Of a DNA stretch of 64,000 nucleotides, positions 34,107-43,511 are shown piece by piece (position 1 is the stretch's first letter; each line of letters opens with the position of its first letter). Source of the DNA: Nocardia flavorosea NBRC 108225 (GTDB taxonomy: Bacteria; Actinomycetota; Actinomycetes; Mycobacteriales; Mycobacteriaceae); assembly GCF_001613385.1 (NCBI RefSeq), contig NZ_BDCG01000021.1, forward strand, positions 62,001-126,000. The letters run 5' to 3'. The notes below the pieces were generated by a model. That model ran no database searches. It saw only the letters and a list, made by a program, of their open reading frames with translations, and was not told where the DNA came from. A program made the position numbers and the translations under genes.

Positions 34107-35249
34107 CTAGGCCAGCGTGGTCTGGTGTTCCTGCCGGTAGGGGATGTGCTCGTCGCCTCGTCCTTCGTGCAACTTCCGGACCCATTCGGGGTCGGCGAGC
34201 AGCGCGCGGCCGACGGCGACCAGATCGAATTCCCCGTTGGCATGTTGTTCCAGCAGTCGATCGATACCTGTGACGTTCGAATCGCCTTTACCGCTGAATG
34301 TTGTGGTGAACACCTTGTCGAGGCCGACGGAACCGACGGTGATCGTCGGCAATCCGGTGATCTTCTTGGTCCAGCCCGCCAGTCCCAGCTCGCCGTCGGC
34401 GCCGGTCAACTCGGGGAAAGCCGGTTCCCAGTGCCTGCGTGTGGACGGGTGCAGAACGTCGACACCTGCATCGACGAGAGGAGTGAGCACACGGGCGAGT
34501 TCGTCGGGTGTGGCCGCGATACGTGCGTGGTAGTCGTTGGATTTCCACTGCGAGTACCGATACACGATCGCCAGGTCGGGCCCGACGGCGTCGCGGATCG
34601 CCGCGACGACCTCGGCGGGAAAACGAACCCGGGCCGCGAGCGAGCCGCCGTACTGATCCGGGCGGAGATTCGTTTGTTCCCAGAGGAATTGATCGAGCAG
34701 GTAGCCGTGTGCCCCGTGTAGTTCGATACCGTCGAATCCGGTGGCCTTCGCGTTGACAGCGGCGGTGACCCAGGCGTCGCGCAGCGTCTCGAGGTCGGCC
34801 GCGGTCAATGCGCGCCCGGCCGGGGTGCCGTCGAGTCCGAGCCCGGACGGACTGACGGATTCGACCTCGGGGTTGAGCTCCGGCTTGTCACCGCGTCCGA
34901 TACCGAGATGCCACAGCTGCGGGATGATCTGCCCGCCCTCGCCGTGTACCGCGTCGACCACCGCTTTCCACCCGGCGAGGCTCTGCTCGCCGTAGTGGCG
35001 CGGTACCGCGGTATCGGGTCCGGCAGCGGGGTCGGGGATGTAGGTGCCCTCGGTGATGATCAGGCCCACACCGCCCGCTGCGCGGCGACGGTAGTACTCG
35101 GCGACGTCCGCGGTGGGGATTCCGTCCGGCGAGAACATTCGAGTCATCGGCGCCATCGCGAAGCGATTGCGCAGGTGCAGCGATTTCACCTCGAAGGGGT
35201 CGAACAGGGCATCCACGGGCAGCGATGTAGCGGTCACGAGCGGGTCCAA
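34107..35249 (-). CDS. NADH:flavin oxidoreductase, Old Yellow Enzyme family
   Basis: 380 residues of the FMN TIM barrel. LFDPFEVKSLHLRNRFAMAP (FMN loop), EGTYIPDP, QLWHLGIGR, the substrate-binding pair and barrel region in GFDGIELHGAHGYLLDQFLW and NLRPDQYGGSLAARVRFPAE, and a C-terminal AVGRALLADPEWVRKL. It reduces activated C=C bonds (enones, nitro compounds) with NAD(P)H. Divergent from the FAD monooxygenase across a 349-bp region holding a perfect operator, so both probably belong to one TetR-controlled detoxification unit. Confidence 0.92.
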   Translation of the reverse strand: MDPLVTATSLPVDALFDPFEVKSLHLRNRFAMAPMTRMFSPDGIPTADVAEYYRRRAAGGVGLIITEGTYIPDPAAGPDTAVPRHYGEQSLAGWKAVVDAVHGEGGQIIPQLWHLGIGRGDKPELNPEVESVSPSGLGLDGTPAGRALTAADLETLRDAWVTAAVNAKATGFDGIELHGAHGYLLDQFLWEQTNLRPDQYGGSLAARVRFPAEVVAAIRDAVGPDLAIVYRYSQWKSNDYHARIAATPDELARVLTPLVDAGVDVLHPSTRRHWEPAFPELTGADGELGLAGWTKKITGLPTITVGSVGLDKVFTTTFSGKGDSNVTGIDRLLEQHANGEFDLVAVGRALLADPEWVRKLHEGRGDEHIPYRQEHQTTLA

Positions 35250-35390
35250 CGCCGGCCGATCGGGAGGCTATTCCGCGGTGTGACGCATTCTCCTCGGCGG
35301 CAGGCGAGCGGCCGTACTCGTCGGGGCCGTCCCGGCGTCTTCGAACGGACGGGCACGCCCTGAGGGGGCCACTATCCTTCCGGTCGTGCG

Positions 35391-35412
35391 CTATGTACCA
35401 TTTGGTACATAG
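35391..35412. promoter_or_regulatory. TetR-type operator in the OYE/monooxygenase divergent region
   Basis: Perfect 10-bp inverted repeat CTATGTACCA / TGGTACATAG with a 2-bp centre. Length and symmetry suit the TetR dimer encoded at the end of the rightward operon. Confidence 0.65.
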
Positions 35413-35598
35413 GCGTTCGGGGTGGTGATCGACACTTCGCTGCCGGGCAGGCAGCGACACGCGTCGGCGACCACCGAGCACCCGCCCGGGGCGGCTCGGA
35501 CGGCCCGGGCGGACGCGGTGCGCGAGAGCGAGTGGCGTCGCCGCCCGCCCGTGCCGTTGGCGGACCCTGCACACGCGACGAGACAGGAAGTGTCGGTT

Positions 35599-37107
35599 AT
35601 GGGTGTTCTCATCGTCGGAGCCGGCCCGACAGGGATGGTCGCCGGGCTGGTGCTCGCCGCGAACGGCGTGGCATGCCGTGTACTGGAGCGGCGCGCGCAG
35701 CCCGGCACCAGCTCCCGGGCCCTCGGGCTACAGGCGCGTTCGATGGAGTTGCTGGCGGGCCTCGGGCTTACCGGCGAGATCGAACGCATCGCCTACCGTC
35801 TCCCGGGCGCCTCGATGATGCGCGGCGACACCGAACTGTCGCGGTTCACCTGGGTTCCACCGCAGAGCCCGTACCCCTACACCTACGTGCTTCCGCAGTC
35901 GGGACTGGAGGCTGTCCTGCGTGACCGATTGCGTGCGGCGGGTGTCGAGATCGAGGCCGGCGCCCAGGTGCAGACGGTGACGCAGGGTGAAACCGCTGTG
36001 GAGGTCGCGCTCGCCGACGGTCGTGAAATGACGGCCGAGTGGCTGATCGGCGCGGACGGGTCGCGCAGCCGGGTACGCGAGGAACTCGGCATCGAACTCG
36101 CCGGCCGGGAAACCGGTGAAACGTACTATCTGGCCGATATCGTTCTCGACGAGCGGCCACCGTTCCAGGACAGTGCCATGTGGCTGGGACCGGCCGGCCC
36201 CTTCATGCTCATGCGCCTTCCGGGCGCGGACGAGCTGTGGCGAATATTTGCCGATATGACCGATATGGAGTCCCTGGCCGAACGGCCCGGGCCGGGCGTC
36301 GCCGAGCTGCAGGCACTTCTCGGCGAACGTGGTCCGGGCCGGCTGCGGATCACCGAAGTGCAGTGGACGTCGATCTATCGCACGCGGGTGGGTCTCGCTA
36401 CCGGATACCGCCGGGACCGGGCCTTTCTGGCAGGTGATGCTGCCCACGTATTCCCGCCTTTCGGAGGTCAGGGGATGAATCTCGGAATCCAGGACGCCGT
36501 CGGTCTGGCGTGGCGGCTGGCGGGTGTCGAACACGGTGCGCCGGTGGATCTGCTGGCCGCGTACGAAACCGAACGGCGGCCGGTTGCCGCGGCAACCATC
36601 CGCGATGTCGAGAGCCGGCGGCGGTTGTATGCACTGCGCAACCCGGTTGCCCGGACACTTCGTGACGCGCTGCTCCGTTACGGGTCTCGCGTTCCGGGTG
36701 CCGCGCGGCAGGCGAGCCTGCAGAATTCGCAGTTGGACGTCGGCTATCGCCGCGGTCGGCGACGGCTGCTCACGCGCGGCCCACAGAGCGGGGATCGGGC
36801 GCCGGATGCTGCGTTGGCGGAAGGGACGGTGCACGACCGGCTCGGTGTCGACCATTTCACCCTGCTCGTTTTCGCACCGGCATCGTCGGCCGGAAAACGG
36901 CCCGGGGCACGGCATTCGGTGGCCGGGCCGGTGGAGGTGCGGATCGACGACGAGACGGACCCGACCGGCGCGGTACGCGACGCGTACGGTCTGCGGCGCG
37001 GGGGATATGTGCTGATCCGGCCGGACGGATATGTGGCGTACCGGGGCAGGGACGGTGCCGCGGCGCGTCGCCTGGCCACCTGCGCCGAGGCCGGGCAGAC
37101 CGTATGA
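35599..37107 (+). CDS. FAD-dependent aromatic monooxygenase (PHBH/TetX class)
   Basis: 502 residues. Rossmann GxGxxG near the N-terminus (VLIVGAGPTGMVAGLVLAA), DG motif (LIGADGSRSRVREELG), GD motif (FLAGDAAHVFPPFGGQGMN), and a C-terminal thioredoxin-like domain ending LIRPDGYVAYRG as in RdmE/PheA-type polyketide and phenol hydroxylases. Uses NAD(P)H and O2 to hydroxylate an aromatic ring. ATG 35599 has AGGAAG nine bases upstream. The stop overlaps the tetR start as ATGA. Confidence 0.92.
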   Translation: MGVLIVGAGPTGMVAGLVLAANGVACRVLERRAQPGTSSRALGLQARSMELLAGLGLTGEIERIAYRLPGASMMRGDTELSRFTWVPPQSPYPYTYVLPQSGLEAVLRDRLRAAGVEIEAGAQVQTVTQGETAVEVALADGREMTAEWLIGADGSRSRVREELGIELAGRETGETYYLADIVLDERPPFQDSAMWLGPAGPFMLMRLPGADELWRIFADMTDMESLAERPGPGVAELQALLGERGPGRLRITEVQWTSIYRTRVGLATGYRRDRAFLAGDAAHVFPPFGGQGMNLGIQDAVGLAWRLAGVEHGAPVDLLAAYETERRPVAAATIRDVESRRRLYALRNPVARTLRDALLRYGSRVPGAARQASLQNSQLDVGYRRGRRRLLTRGPQSGDRAPDAALAEGTVHDRLGVDHFTLLVFAPASSAGKRPGARHSVAGPVEVRIDDETDPTGAVRDAYGLRRGGYVLIRPDGYVAYRGRDGAAARRLATCAEAGQTV

Positions 37108-37667
37108 GCACTGCGCGCGAAGCCTTGCTGGAACGGGTGATCGCCTGGTTCGCGGTCAACGGTGTCGGAGATACGAGTATGCGCACGGTCGCGGAGGGTG
37201 TCGGCACCAGTCACCGAATGTTGAACTACCACTTCGGGTCTCGCGACGGCCTCCTCGAGGCCGTCGTCGCGGCTACCTGGGGCCGGCAGAATCTGGTGCT
37301 GGCAGAACTGCTCGACTCCAGCCCCGACCCCTACACGGCCGCGTACGCGTTCTGGGACCGGATCGCCGGCGAGGCGGCATTGGTGGCTCCGCTGTTCTTC
37401 GAGGTGGCAGCGGCCGCAATGCAGGGCAAACCGTGGGCGGTGCCGCTGCGGCAGTGGGTCGCGCAATGGCGGGAAGTGCTGACCACGCTGTTCATTCGAG
37501 CCGGGCACGAACCGCGCGCGGCGGCGCTCCAGGCGCAGATGGCGCTGGCAATGGCGCGCGGGCTGCTGTTCGAGCTCGCGATCATCGGTGAAGAGGGTCG
37601 CGCGGCGGCGGATACCGCGATCCGGACCTTCCTCGAGTCGACCAGAATCGCCGGACAGGGCGTATGA
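37104..37667 (+). CDS. TetR-family transcriptional regulator
   Basis: 187 residues. N-terminal HTH: REALLERVIAWFAVNGVGDT, SMRTVAEGVGTSHRMLNYHF with the diagnostic YHF-GSRDGLL. The C-terminal ligand-binding domain is all-helical. ATG overlaps the monooxygenase stop (ATGA), so it is co-translated with its probable target and would bind the inverted repeat at 35391-35412 in front of the operon. Confidence 0.92.
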   Translation: MSTAREALLERVIAWFAVNGVGDTSMRTVAEGVGTSHRMLNYHFGSRDGLLEAVVAATWGRQNLVLAELLDSSPDPYTAAYAFWDRIAGEAALVAPLFFEVAAAAMQGKPWAVPLRQWVAQWREVLTTLFIRAGHEPRAAALQAQMALAMARGLLFELAIIGEEGRAAADTAIRTFLESTRIAGQGV

Positions 37668-37918
37668 GTGGCTCCCATGGGGAGTCGCCGGGCGGCCCGG
37701 CTCGGCCGCCCGGCGTGTCCGTGGCTCGGGACTGGCTACCGGCTCGGGGGAGGGGCTGCGGGTGGCGCGCGTGGCACAATGCCGGCGCCTGCGGGGCTCG
37801 GGGAACCGAGACCGGCGAGAGTGATCCGCGTCACTGTGTGACCCGAAAGGGTTGACCTGAATAATTGTTGAGGTTTCAGGCTGATCTCACTCGAACTTCA
37901 CAGCTCCAGGAGGTCATC

Positions 37919-38359
37919 ATGAGCACCACGACCACTACCGCCCGCCCCGCCCTCCGTATCCCCGCATTGAACCGTCCCGTCGCGCTCTTCGGCGCGATCG
38001 GGGCCGCCCTGATGGCCAACGTCGTCGTCTGGCTGATCGGCGCGGCCGCCGGTGGCACCTTCGAAACGACCAACGCAGGCCAGGTGCAGAGTGTGGCCCC
38101 CGGCGGCATCATCATGCTGACCGTGATCCCGATGCTGATCGGTCTCGGCGCGGCAGTACTGCTGTCCTACAAATGGATCGGTGTGCTGCGCCTCGCCGCG
38201 GTGATCGGCTCGGTGATCGCCGTGGCCACCATCGCCATGACCGTCACCGCCGGTTTCGATACCGCGTCTACGGTCGCGCTGTCGGTCGCGCACCTGACAC
38301 TGGTGCCCGCCTTGGTCGTCGCCACCGAGGGGTTGCGCCGCAAGCTGCTCGAAGCGTGA
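37919..38359 (+). CDS. DUF6069-like four-helix membrane protein
   Basis: 146 residues with four hydrophobic helices (VALFGAIGAALMANVVVWLI, GGIIMLTVIPMLIGLGAAVL, LRLAAVIGSVIAVATIAMT, VALSVAHLTLVPALVVATEG). The pattern matches actinobacterial DUF6069 proteins, function unknown. A strong AGGAGG lies six bases before the ATG. Followed by a strong hairpin terminator. Confidence 0.75.
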   Translation: MSTTTTTARPALRIPALNRPVALFGAIGAALMANVVVWLIGAAAGGTFETTNAGQVQSVAPGGIIMLTVIPMLIGLGAAVLLSYKWIGVLRLAAVIGSVIAVATIAMTVTAGFDTASTVALSVAHLTLVPALVVATEGLRRKLLEA

Positions 38360-38370
38360 TCTCCGTGAAA

Positions 38371-38406
38371 CAGCAGGGCCCGCACCGTAGGGTGCGGGCC
38401 CTGCTG
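38371..38406. terminator. Bidirectional hairpin terminator
   Basis: Perfect 16-bp stem (arm CAGCAGGGCCCGCACC) with a 4-base loop, between the convergent ends of the DUF6069 and MFS genes. Probably terminates both. Confidence 0.8.
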
Positions 38407-38436
38407 GTCGCCGAAGCATCGAGATGATCTCGACGC

Positions 38437-39678
38437 TCAGGGCAGGGGAGTTGCCGCGGTGCCGGCCGTCTGCCGGCGCCGCGTACCTGCGCCCGAGGAC
38501 GTGAACACTACGATCACGCCGGCGAGCCCGACGGCTGCCGCGGCGAGCAAAGCCGTTGCGGTCCAGCCGAACCAGTCGACAGCCGCTGCCCCGGCGGCCG
38601 AACCGAGACTTCCGCCGGCGAAATACACCAGCATGTAGGCACTGTTGAACCGCGCCGGCGCGGCGGGGTCGATCGAGAGCACCGTGCTCTGATTCGCCAC
38701 CTGAGCAGCGAAGAGCCCCGCGTCGAAAAGAGCCAGGCAGACCAGCGTTACGACAGTGTCGGTAAGCGTGAATGCCATTAGGGTTGCGGCGACTCCGGCC
38801 AGCGCCAGGCCCGCCGGAATCACCCGGCCGGAGCCCACTCGGTCGGTCCAGGCTCCGGCGACCCGGGTCGCCAGAACCCCCGAGAGCCCGGCCACCGCGT
38901 ACAGGCCGATCTGTTCGGCGGAGTATGAGAACGGCGGCTTCGACAACGCGACCGCGAGCCCCGCCCACACCGCGCAGAACGCGAAAAACCATATCGCGCC
39001 GCAAATCGCAGCAACCCTGAGCTGGGTGTACTGCACGAACAACCCGGGTAGCGATCGCAGGGTTTCGAAATAGCCGTATCCGCCCGCGCCCCGCGCGGAC
39101 GGCAGCACCGATACGCAGGCCGCAGCGAGTACGGCACAACACACGGCGAATACGAGAAGCACTCCGCGCCAGCCGATCTCTTCGGCGAGCCGGCCACCGG
39201 CGATCCGGCCGGCCAGTATTCCCACCGAAATTCCAGCGGTCACGATGCCCAGAATCGTCGCCCGCCGCCGCGGCGGTGCGAACCGGCCCGCCACGGAGCT
39301 GAGGCCCGCACCCACCGCCGAGCATGCTCCGACCACCCCCGTCAGTAATCCCAGCGACCACACATCACCCACCGCGGCACACGCCGCCAGCGCGCCCGAC
39401 ATGACCGCGAACTGGATCGCGAGCACCCGCCCGGGCGGGAAGCGGTCCACCAACGGCACGAGCAGCCCGAGGCCCGCCATGTATCCGGCGGGCCCGCACG
39501 CGAGCGCGAGTCCGACGGCAGCGATCTGCGCGCCCAGCGAGTGCGCCACCTCTGCTATCGCCGGCTGCAGTGGGTAGATCGTGGAGGTGCCGAGCGCGGC
39601 GGCGAGGGAAAGGAAGAGTACGACGGCGCCCGGCAGTCGATCGCCGGCGCGCGGGGGTGTGGTGGGTTCGGTTCTCAC
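38437..39678 (-). CDS. MFS transporter
   Basis: 413 residues with about twelve membrane helices. N-terminal helix VVLFLSLAAALGTSTIYPLQ, the A-like loop PLVDRFPPGRVL, motif-C-like region VTAGISVGILAGRIAGGRLAEEIGWR, and a C-terminal half including AGAWTDRVGSGRVIPAGLAL. Resembles the YnfM/AraJ-type drug:H+ antiporters. Starts at an ATG close to the secreted-protein gene that diverges from it. Substrate not readable. Confidence 0.9.
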   Translation of the reverse strand: MRTEPTTPPRAGDRLPGAVVLFLSLAAALGTSTIYPLQPAIAEVAHSLGAQIAAVGLALACGPAGYMAGLGLLVPLVDRFPPGRVLAIQFAVMSGALAACAAVGDVWSLGLLTGVVGACSAVGAGLSSVAGRFAPPRRRATILGIVTAGISVGILAGRIAGGRLAEEIGWRGVLLVFAVCCAVLAAACVSVLPSARGAGGYGYFETLRSLPGLFVQYTQLRVAAICGAIWFFAFCAVWAGLAVALSKPPFSYSAEQIGLYAVAGLSGVLATRVAGAWTDRVGSGRVIPAGLALAGVAATLMAFTLTDTVVTLVCLALFDAGLFAAQVANQSTVLSIDPAAPARFNSAYMLVYFAGGSLGSAAGAAAVDWFGWTATALLAAAAVGLAGVIVVFTSSGAGTRRRQTAGTAATPLP

Positions 39679-39811
39679 CTCGACCGACGGTATGAAGCCA
39701 CAGGTCGCGGAGCTGGCGGGATTACGACATCACCGTCGCGGCGGTATATCGGCGCCTGGCGACCGGAAACGAATCGGTAATGAAAACGCGGCGGTGCACG
39801 ATCATCCGGGC

Positions 39812-40345
39812 ATGACGATCACACGGAAGATGGCTACGGCAGCAGTTGCGGGACTTGTCGGTGCAGCGATGGCGGCGGTAGCGCCGGGCGTCGCCGGTGC
39901 CACCGACTCTTGTCAGCTCGGGTGGTCCAACGTGGGACCCCGGTCCTGCGCCATGAACGAAATCCGGACGGCTCCGGCCTGGACCCTGGGCAACGGTGTC
40001 TGCGTCGGCATGCTCAGCGCCGCCGGAGTCGCCTACGACGGCCCGCTCGCTCACTACCACGCCTTCCCGGGGACTGCGCATTCCATAGAACTGCGGATCA
40101 CGCAAGGCTTCTCCCCGCTGGGCAATTTCGCGCCGACCCTCCTCGCTTGCGATGTCACGGCGATCGTCGACTGGCACAACCTCGATACCGGCCGCAGCGG
40201 TTCGGTGAGTCATTTCATCCCCGCGGGCTACACGAGCTACCGCCCGTTCCACCTGCACGTCGATTCGGGGCCGGGGCGTGTGGCGCTCACTCTGCGCACC
40301 GACCGTCCGAGCGTTCCGGCGACGGCCGAAGTATTCGTGCCCTGA
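39812..40345 (+). CDS. Secreted protein with signal peptide
   Basis: 177 residues. A signal peptide (ITRKMATAAVAGLVGAAMAA and GVAGA) precedes a mature beta-rich domain with four cysteines (DSCQ, RSCAM, GVCVG, LACDV). The tail PFHLHVDSGPGRVALTLRTD suggests an Ig-like strand pattern. No family is recognised; seems related to other Nocardia/Rhodococcus exported hypothetical proteins. Divergent from the MFS gene. Confidence 0.7.
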   Translation: MTITRKMATAAVAGLVGAAMAAVAPGVAGATDSCQLGWSNVGPRSCAMNEIRTAPAWTLGNGVCVGMLSAAGVAYDGPLAHYHAFPGTAHSIELRITQGFSPLGNFAPTLLACDVTAIVDWHNLDTGRSGSVSHFIPAGYTSYRPFHLHVDSGPGRVALTLRTDRPSVPATAEVFVP

Positions 40346-40601
40346 CCTCGGACTCGCAGTGCCCGGGCGCGCGGCATGTCGACCTCGCAGCCCGGGGAAT
40401 CCGGTTCGAAGCCGTGCTCGGCCGGCCGGCGGACGCCCGCAGGTTTCGTAACGACCACCATGCGCGGGCCACGTCGAGGACGACGTCGGTGCCGTACTGC
40501 TCTCCGCGGTTCGGCGACGTGCCGGCGGCCGAGCAGGCCAGGGAGTACTGGTCGGGCCGAGCCTTGCACGTTACGTGACGTCATATGCCAGGCTCGCTGT
40601 T

Positions 40602-41360
40602 ATGCCTGGTCGGAACACAGTGGGATGGACCTCCGTGGGTGACGCCGCGCGGCGATGCGAGACCACGGTGCGAACTCTCCAGTATTACGACCGGATCGGT
40701 CTGCTGGTCGCGGAACGGGACGACAGCGGGCGCCGCCGCTACCACCCGGAGCAGTTGGATCGTCTCCGCCGGATCCAGTTGCTGACAAGTGCGGGGCTGC
40801 GGCTCGACGAGGTCGGCGCGGCGCTCGACCGGCAGGATGGCCGTCCGCTGGTCGAGACCTACAGCGAACAGGTTCGGCTGCTCGAGATCGCGGAGCTGCG
40901 GTTGCGGTGTCAGCGGATCGTGCTGGCCGCCGTGACCCAGGTGTTGCGGGAACACCCGCAGGCCCGTGTACCGGAGAACGTCGTCGTCGCCACCATGAGC
41001 CTCGACCGCACATTGCTGCGCCACCCCGGTGTGGAGAATCCGGGAGCGCGTGCACCTGCCGGCCTCGATATCGATGTGGACCGGGTGATCACCACGTACT
41101 TCGAATGGAAGGCGTGTGCGGTCCAAGCGCTGCTGCTGGTGGACAACGATGTGCCGGCCGATTCGCGGTCGGGTCGTCGTCTCGGCCGGGAATGGCGGGC
41201 GACCACGGAGTATGCCCTGCGCGACCAGCCCGCCGGAACCGGTGACCTGTACCGCGCGACCGAACAGTCGGAGCACACCTGGCCACCCGAAGATCGTGTC
41301 CTGCATCGGCGAACGAAGGATTTCCTGGAGCAATGTCTATTCGTCGCACGGCAGGGGTGA
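40602..41360 (+). CDS. MerR-family transcriptional regulator
   Basis: 252 residues. MerR HTH (VGDAARRCETTVRTLQYYDR and IGLLVAERDDSGRRRYHPEQ) followed by a long helical C-terminal domain (EVGAALDRQDGRPLVETYSE and onward) without metal-binding cysteines, so probably a drug- or stress-responsive type. ATG 40602 is used; a GTG nine codons earlier (40575) is possible. Overlaps the start of the anchored hydrolase, suggesting a two-gene operon. Confidence 0.85.
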   Translation: MPGRNTVGWTSVGDAARRCETTVRTLQYYDRIGLLVAERDDSGRRRYHPEQLDRLRRIQLLTSAGLRLDEVGAALDRQDGRPLVETYSEQVRLLEIAELRLRCQRIVLAAVTQVLREHPQARVPENVVVATMSLDRTLLRHPGVENPGARAPAGLDIDVDRVITTYFEWKACAVQALLLVDNDVPADSRSGRRLGREWRATTEYALRDQPAGTGDLYRATEQSEHTWPPEDRVLHRRTKDFLEQCLFVARQG

Positions 41361-42427
41361 CCATCGGTGCGTCCGATGGGCCTACCGAAGGTGAACCCGG
41401 TCGAGGTGCCGAAGTCTCCGCCGGTACCGCTCGGGGGAACGGCCCCCGGCGGGCCGGCAAGCCACGATCCCGGTTCCGCCGAGTGCTCATGGTCGCCGCC
41501 CTCATCGTGGCCGTGGCGGTTCTGGCCTGGCTCGTCCTGCGGGACACCTCGCCCGTGGGCCATTTCGACTCGGCTGCCGACAAGGACCGCTACCTGGCGG
41601 CGTACGACGAGGCCATGCGGGAAATGCCCGGACCGGACCGGGTTCTGGACGTACGGACGGATTACGGAATCGTCCGGGTGTACCGGTATGCCGGACCGCC
41701 GGGAACCGGTGACCTCGAACCGTTTCTGCTACTTCCCGGAACACGCTCGGGCGCACCCGTATTCGCCGGCAATATGCCGGGTTTGCTCGCTCAGCGTCCG
41801 GTGTATGCGCTGGATCTGCTGGGGGAACCCGGAATGAGCGTGCAGGACCGCCCGATCGAAAACCATGCCGACCAGGCCCGCTGGCTCCACGAAGTCCTGC
41901 GCGCACTGCCCGAGCCAGGGTTCCACCTGCTCGGGCTCTCGATCGGTGGCTGGACCGCGGCCAACCTCGCCATCCATCACCCGGAGAAGGTTGCGAGCCT
42001 GATCCTGGTGGAGCCGGTGCAGACCTTCGCGGGTCTCTCCGCGGAGCTGGTGGTTCGGTCGCTGCCGGCGAGCGTGAGCTGGTTCCCGAAGTCGTGGCGG
42101 GACAGTTTCAGCAGCTGGACCGCGGGTGGCGCGCCGGTCGAGGACATTGCGGTCGCCCGGATGATCGAGGCCGGAATGTCCGCTTACACGATGAAACAGC
42201 CACAACCGAGCCTGATCGATCCGCAACAGCTCCGGGCGTTGGCGGTACCGGTTCTGGTGATCATCGCCGGCAACTCACCGATGCACGACAGCGCTGCCAC
42301 CGCCCGGACCGCCCGGGAGAATCTGCGCTACGGCACGGTGCACGTCTATCCCGGCGCATCCCACGCGATCAACGGTGAACACCCGCAACGGATATCCGCC
42401 GATATCGCCGAATTCCTCGCGGGCTGA
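41333..42427 (+). CDS. Membrane-anchored alpha/beta-hydrolase
   Basis: 364 residues. A ~50-residue basic cytosolic N-terminus, one transmembrane helix (VLMVAALIVAVAVLAWLVL), then an extracytoplasmic alpha/beta-hydrolase: VYALDLLGEPGMS, nucleophile elbow HLLGLSIGGWTAANLAIHHP (Ser in GLSIGG), VIIAGNSPMHD and the histidine in YPGASHAINGEHP. Starts within the merR 3' end: ATG 41333, or GTG 41357 forming a GTGA overlap with the merR stop. Likely induced by that regulator. Confidence 0.85.
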   Translation: MSIRRTAGVTIGASDGPTEGEPGRGAEVSAGTARGNGPRRAGKPRSRFRRVLMVAALIVAVAVLAWLVLRDTSPVGHFDSAADKDRYLAAYDEAMREMPGPDRVLDVRTDYGIVRVYRYAGPPGTGDLEPFLLLPGTRSGAPVFAGNMPGLLAQRPVYALDLLGEPGMSVQDRPIENHADQARWLHEVLRALPEPGFHLLGLSIGGWTAANLAIHHPEKVASLILVEPVQTFAGLSAELVVRSLPASVSWFPKSWRDSFSSWTAGGAPVEDIAVARMIEAGMSAYTMKQPQPSLIDPQQLRALAVPVLVIIAGNSPMHDSAATARTARENLRYGTVHVYPGASHAINGEHPQRISADIAEFLAG

Positions 42428-42505
42428 GCAGCGCCCCTGGCAGTCACGAGTACCGGATCTCTCCGAACGAGTACCTCCCGCGTCTCGAGCGGTGTCCCCC
42501 CGGCC

Positions 42506-42562
42506 CTCCTCCCCGGCCGGCACGGACCGGACCCGATCCGGTCCGTCCCGGTCGGGGAGGAG
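42506..42562. terminator. Very long hairpin terminator
   Basis: A 57-base nearly perfect hairpin: outer arms CTCCTCCCC / GGGGAGGAG, middle pairs GGCCGG with CCGGTC (one G-T), inner arms ACGGACCGGA / TCCGGTCCGT, and a 5-base loop. About 25 of 26 pairs form. Located between convergent genes 42427 and 42681. Confidence 0.75.
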
Positions 42563-42680
42563 ATGGGCAGCTCCGGATTCTGCCGTGGCAAACCGATCCG
42601 GAGCCATCCGTGAGCTCGGTCTCGAGTGTCGGCACATGGGCCACAACCTCTTTCTTTCGTAACGCATGGTCAGGCGGCGA

Positions 42681-43169
42681 TCAGGCGCGGACCCGGCCGA
42701 GGAACGCGGTCACGTTCTGCCGGATCTGCTCGATTCGGTCGGCGGGGTCGTAGTCGTCGCGGTAGGCGCGACCCAGCGTCGGCGTCATCACACGCCGGGC
42801 GTACAGCGAACAGCAGAGGTCGCCGCACATGTAGGTGCCGGTGGAATTACCGCGCCGGCCCGCCTCACCGGCCTTGCGCGCGGTCATCAATACAACGCCA
42901 CCGTTGGTGTGGGTGGTCGAACAGACGGTGCACATCTGGGTCCGGCGCGGCCCGCCGGTCTCATAGCGCAGCGCGATACCGGCGAGACCGCCCGCTTCGG
43001 GCAGCACCAGATACGCGCGACCCGGTAGGCCCGGATCGGTCCAGCCCAGGAAGTCGAGATCGTCCCAGGGGCGGGCCGCCAGATCGGCCGGTACCGTCAG
43101 GCGTTTGGCATCTCCTTTCGAACAGTTGACGAACGACGCTCTGATCTCTCGTTCGGTGACAGGTTCCAT
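42681..43169 (-). CDS. FBP-domain (EF-G-binding, FusB-like zinc finger) protein
   Basis: 162 residues. The C-terminal treble-clef zinc finger is complete: TQMCTVCSTTHTNGGVVLMT and the second knuckle TGTYMCGDLCCSLYARRV. The N-terminal part contains WDDLDFLGWTDPGLPGRAYL. FBP-domain proteins bind elongation factor G; characterised FusB/FusC members rescue translation from fusidic acid. Nocardial homologues of this length are common. ATG 43169 has AAGGAG eleven bases upstream. Resistance function is inference. Confidence 0.8.
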   Translation of the reverse strand: MEPVTEREIRASFVNCSKGDAKRLTVPADLAARPWDDLDFLGWTDPGLPGRAYLVLPEAGGLAGIALRYETGGPRRTQMCTVCSTTHTNGGVVLMTARKAGEAGRRGNSTGTYMCGDLCCSLYARRVMTPTLGRAYRDDYDPADRIEQIRQNVTAFLGRVRA

Positions 43170-43511
43170 CGGCTGTCGGACTCCTTCTGGTCGGATGGGC
43201 AAACCGCGACACCCTATCGACCGTCCCGCAACCCCGGCAACGCTATTTCTGCAGATTGCGCGCGGCGCTCCGTACTCGGTCGTGGTAGCCGCGCCGATCA
43301 CGCGACCGGCAACGGCGTCTCCTCGGTTCAACGGGCTCGTCCCGCCGATCGCCACTGGTTCGACCGGTCGGCGGCCGACCTGCACGCCCATTCAGCCGGT
43401 TGCCCGGGTGCCCATGGACGACGGGAGCTTGCCGGAAACTCATCGGTCAGCGCAGGGACCGGCACACCGATTCGGCACGCCGGAGCGAAATCGAGCTTCC
43501 GCTGGCAGGGC
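43170..43511. other. 342-bp gap
   Basis: No gene-like frame with a ribosome site was found between the FBP gene and the small minus-strand ORF. Confidence 0.5.

Noticed and set aside
40563..40602. TTGCAC and TGACGTCA as a MerR promoter before the gene at 40602
   Set aside because: No -10 at acceptable spacing could be matched, so no promoter is called.
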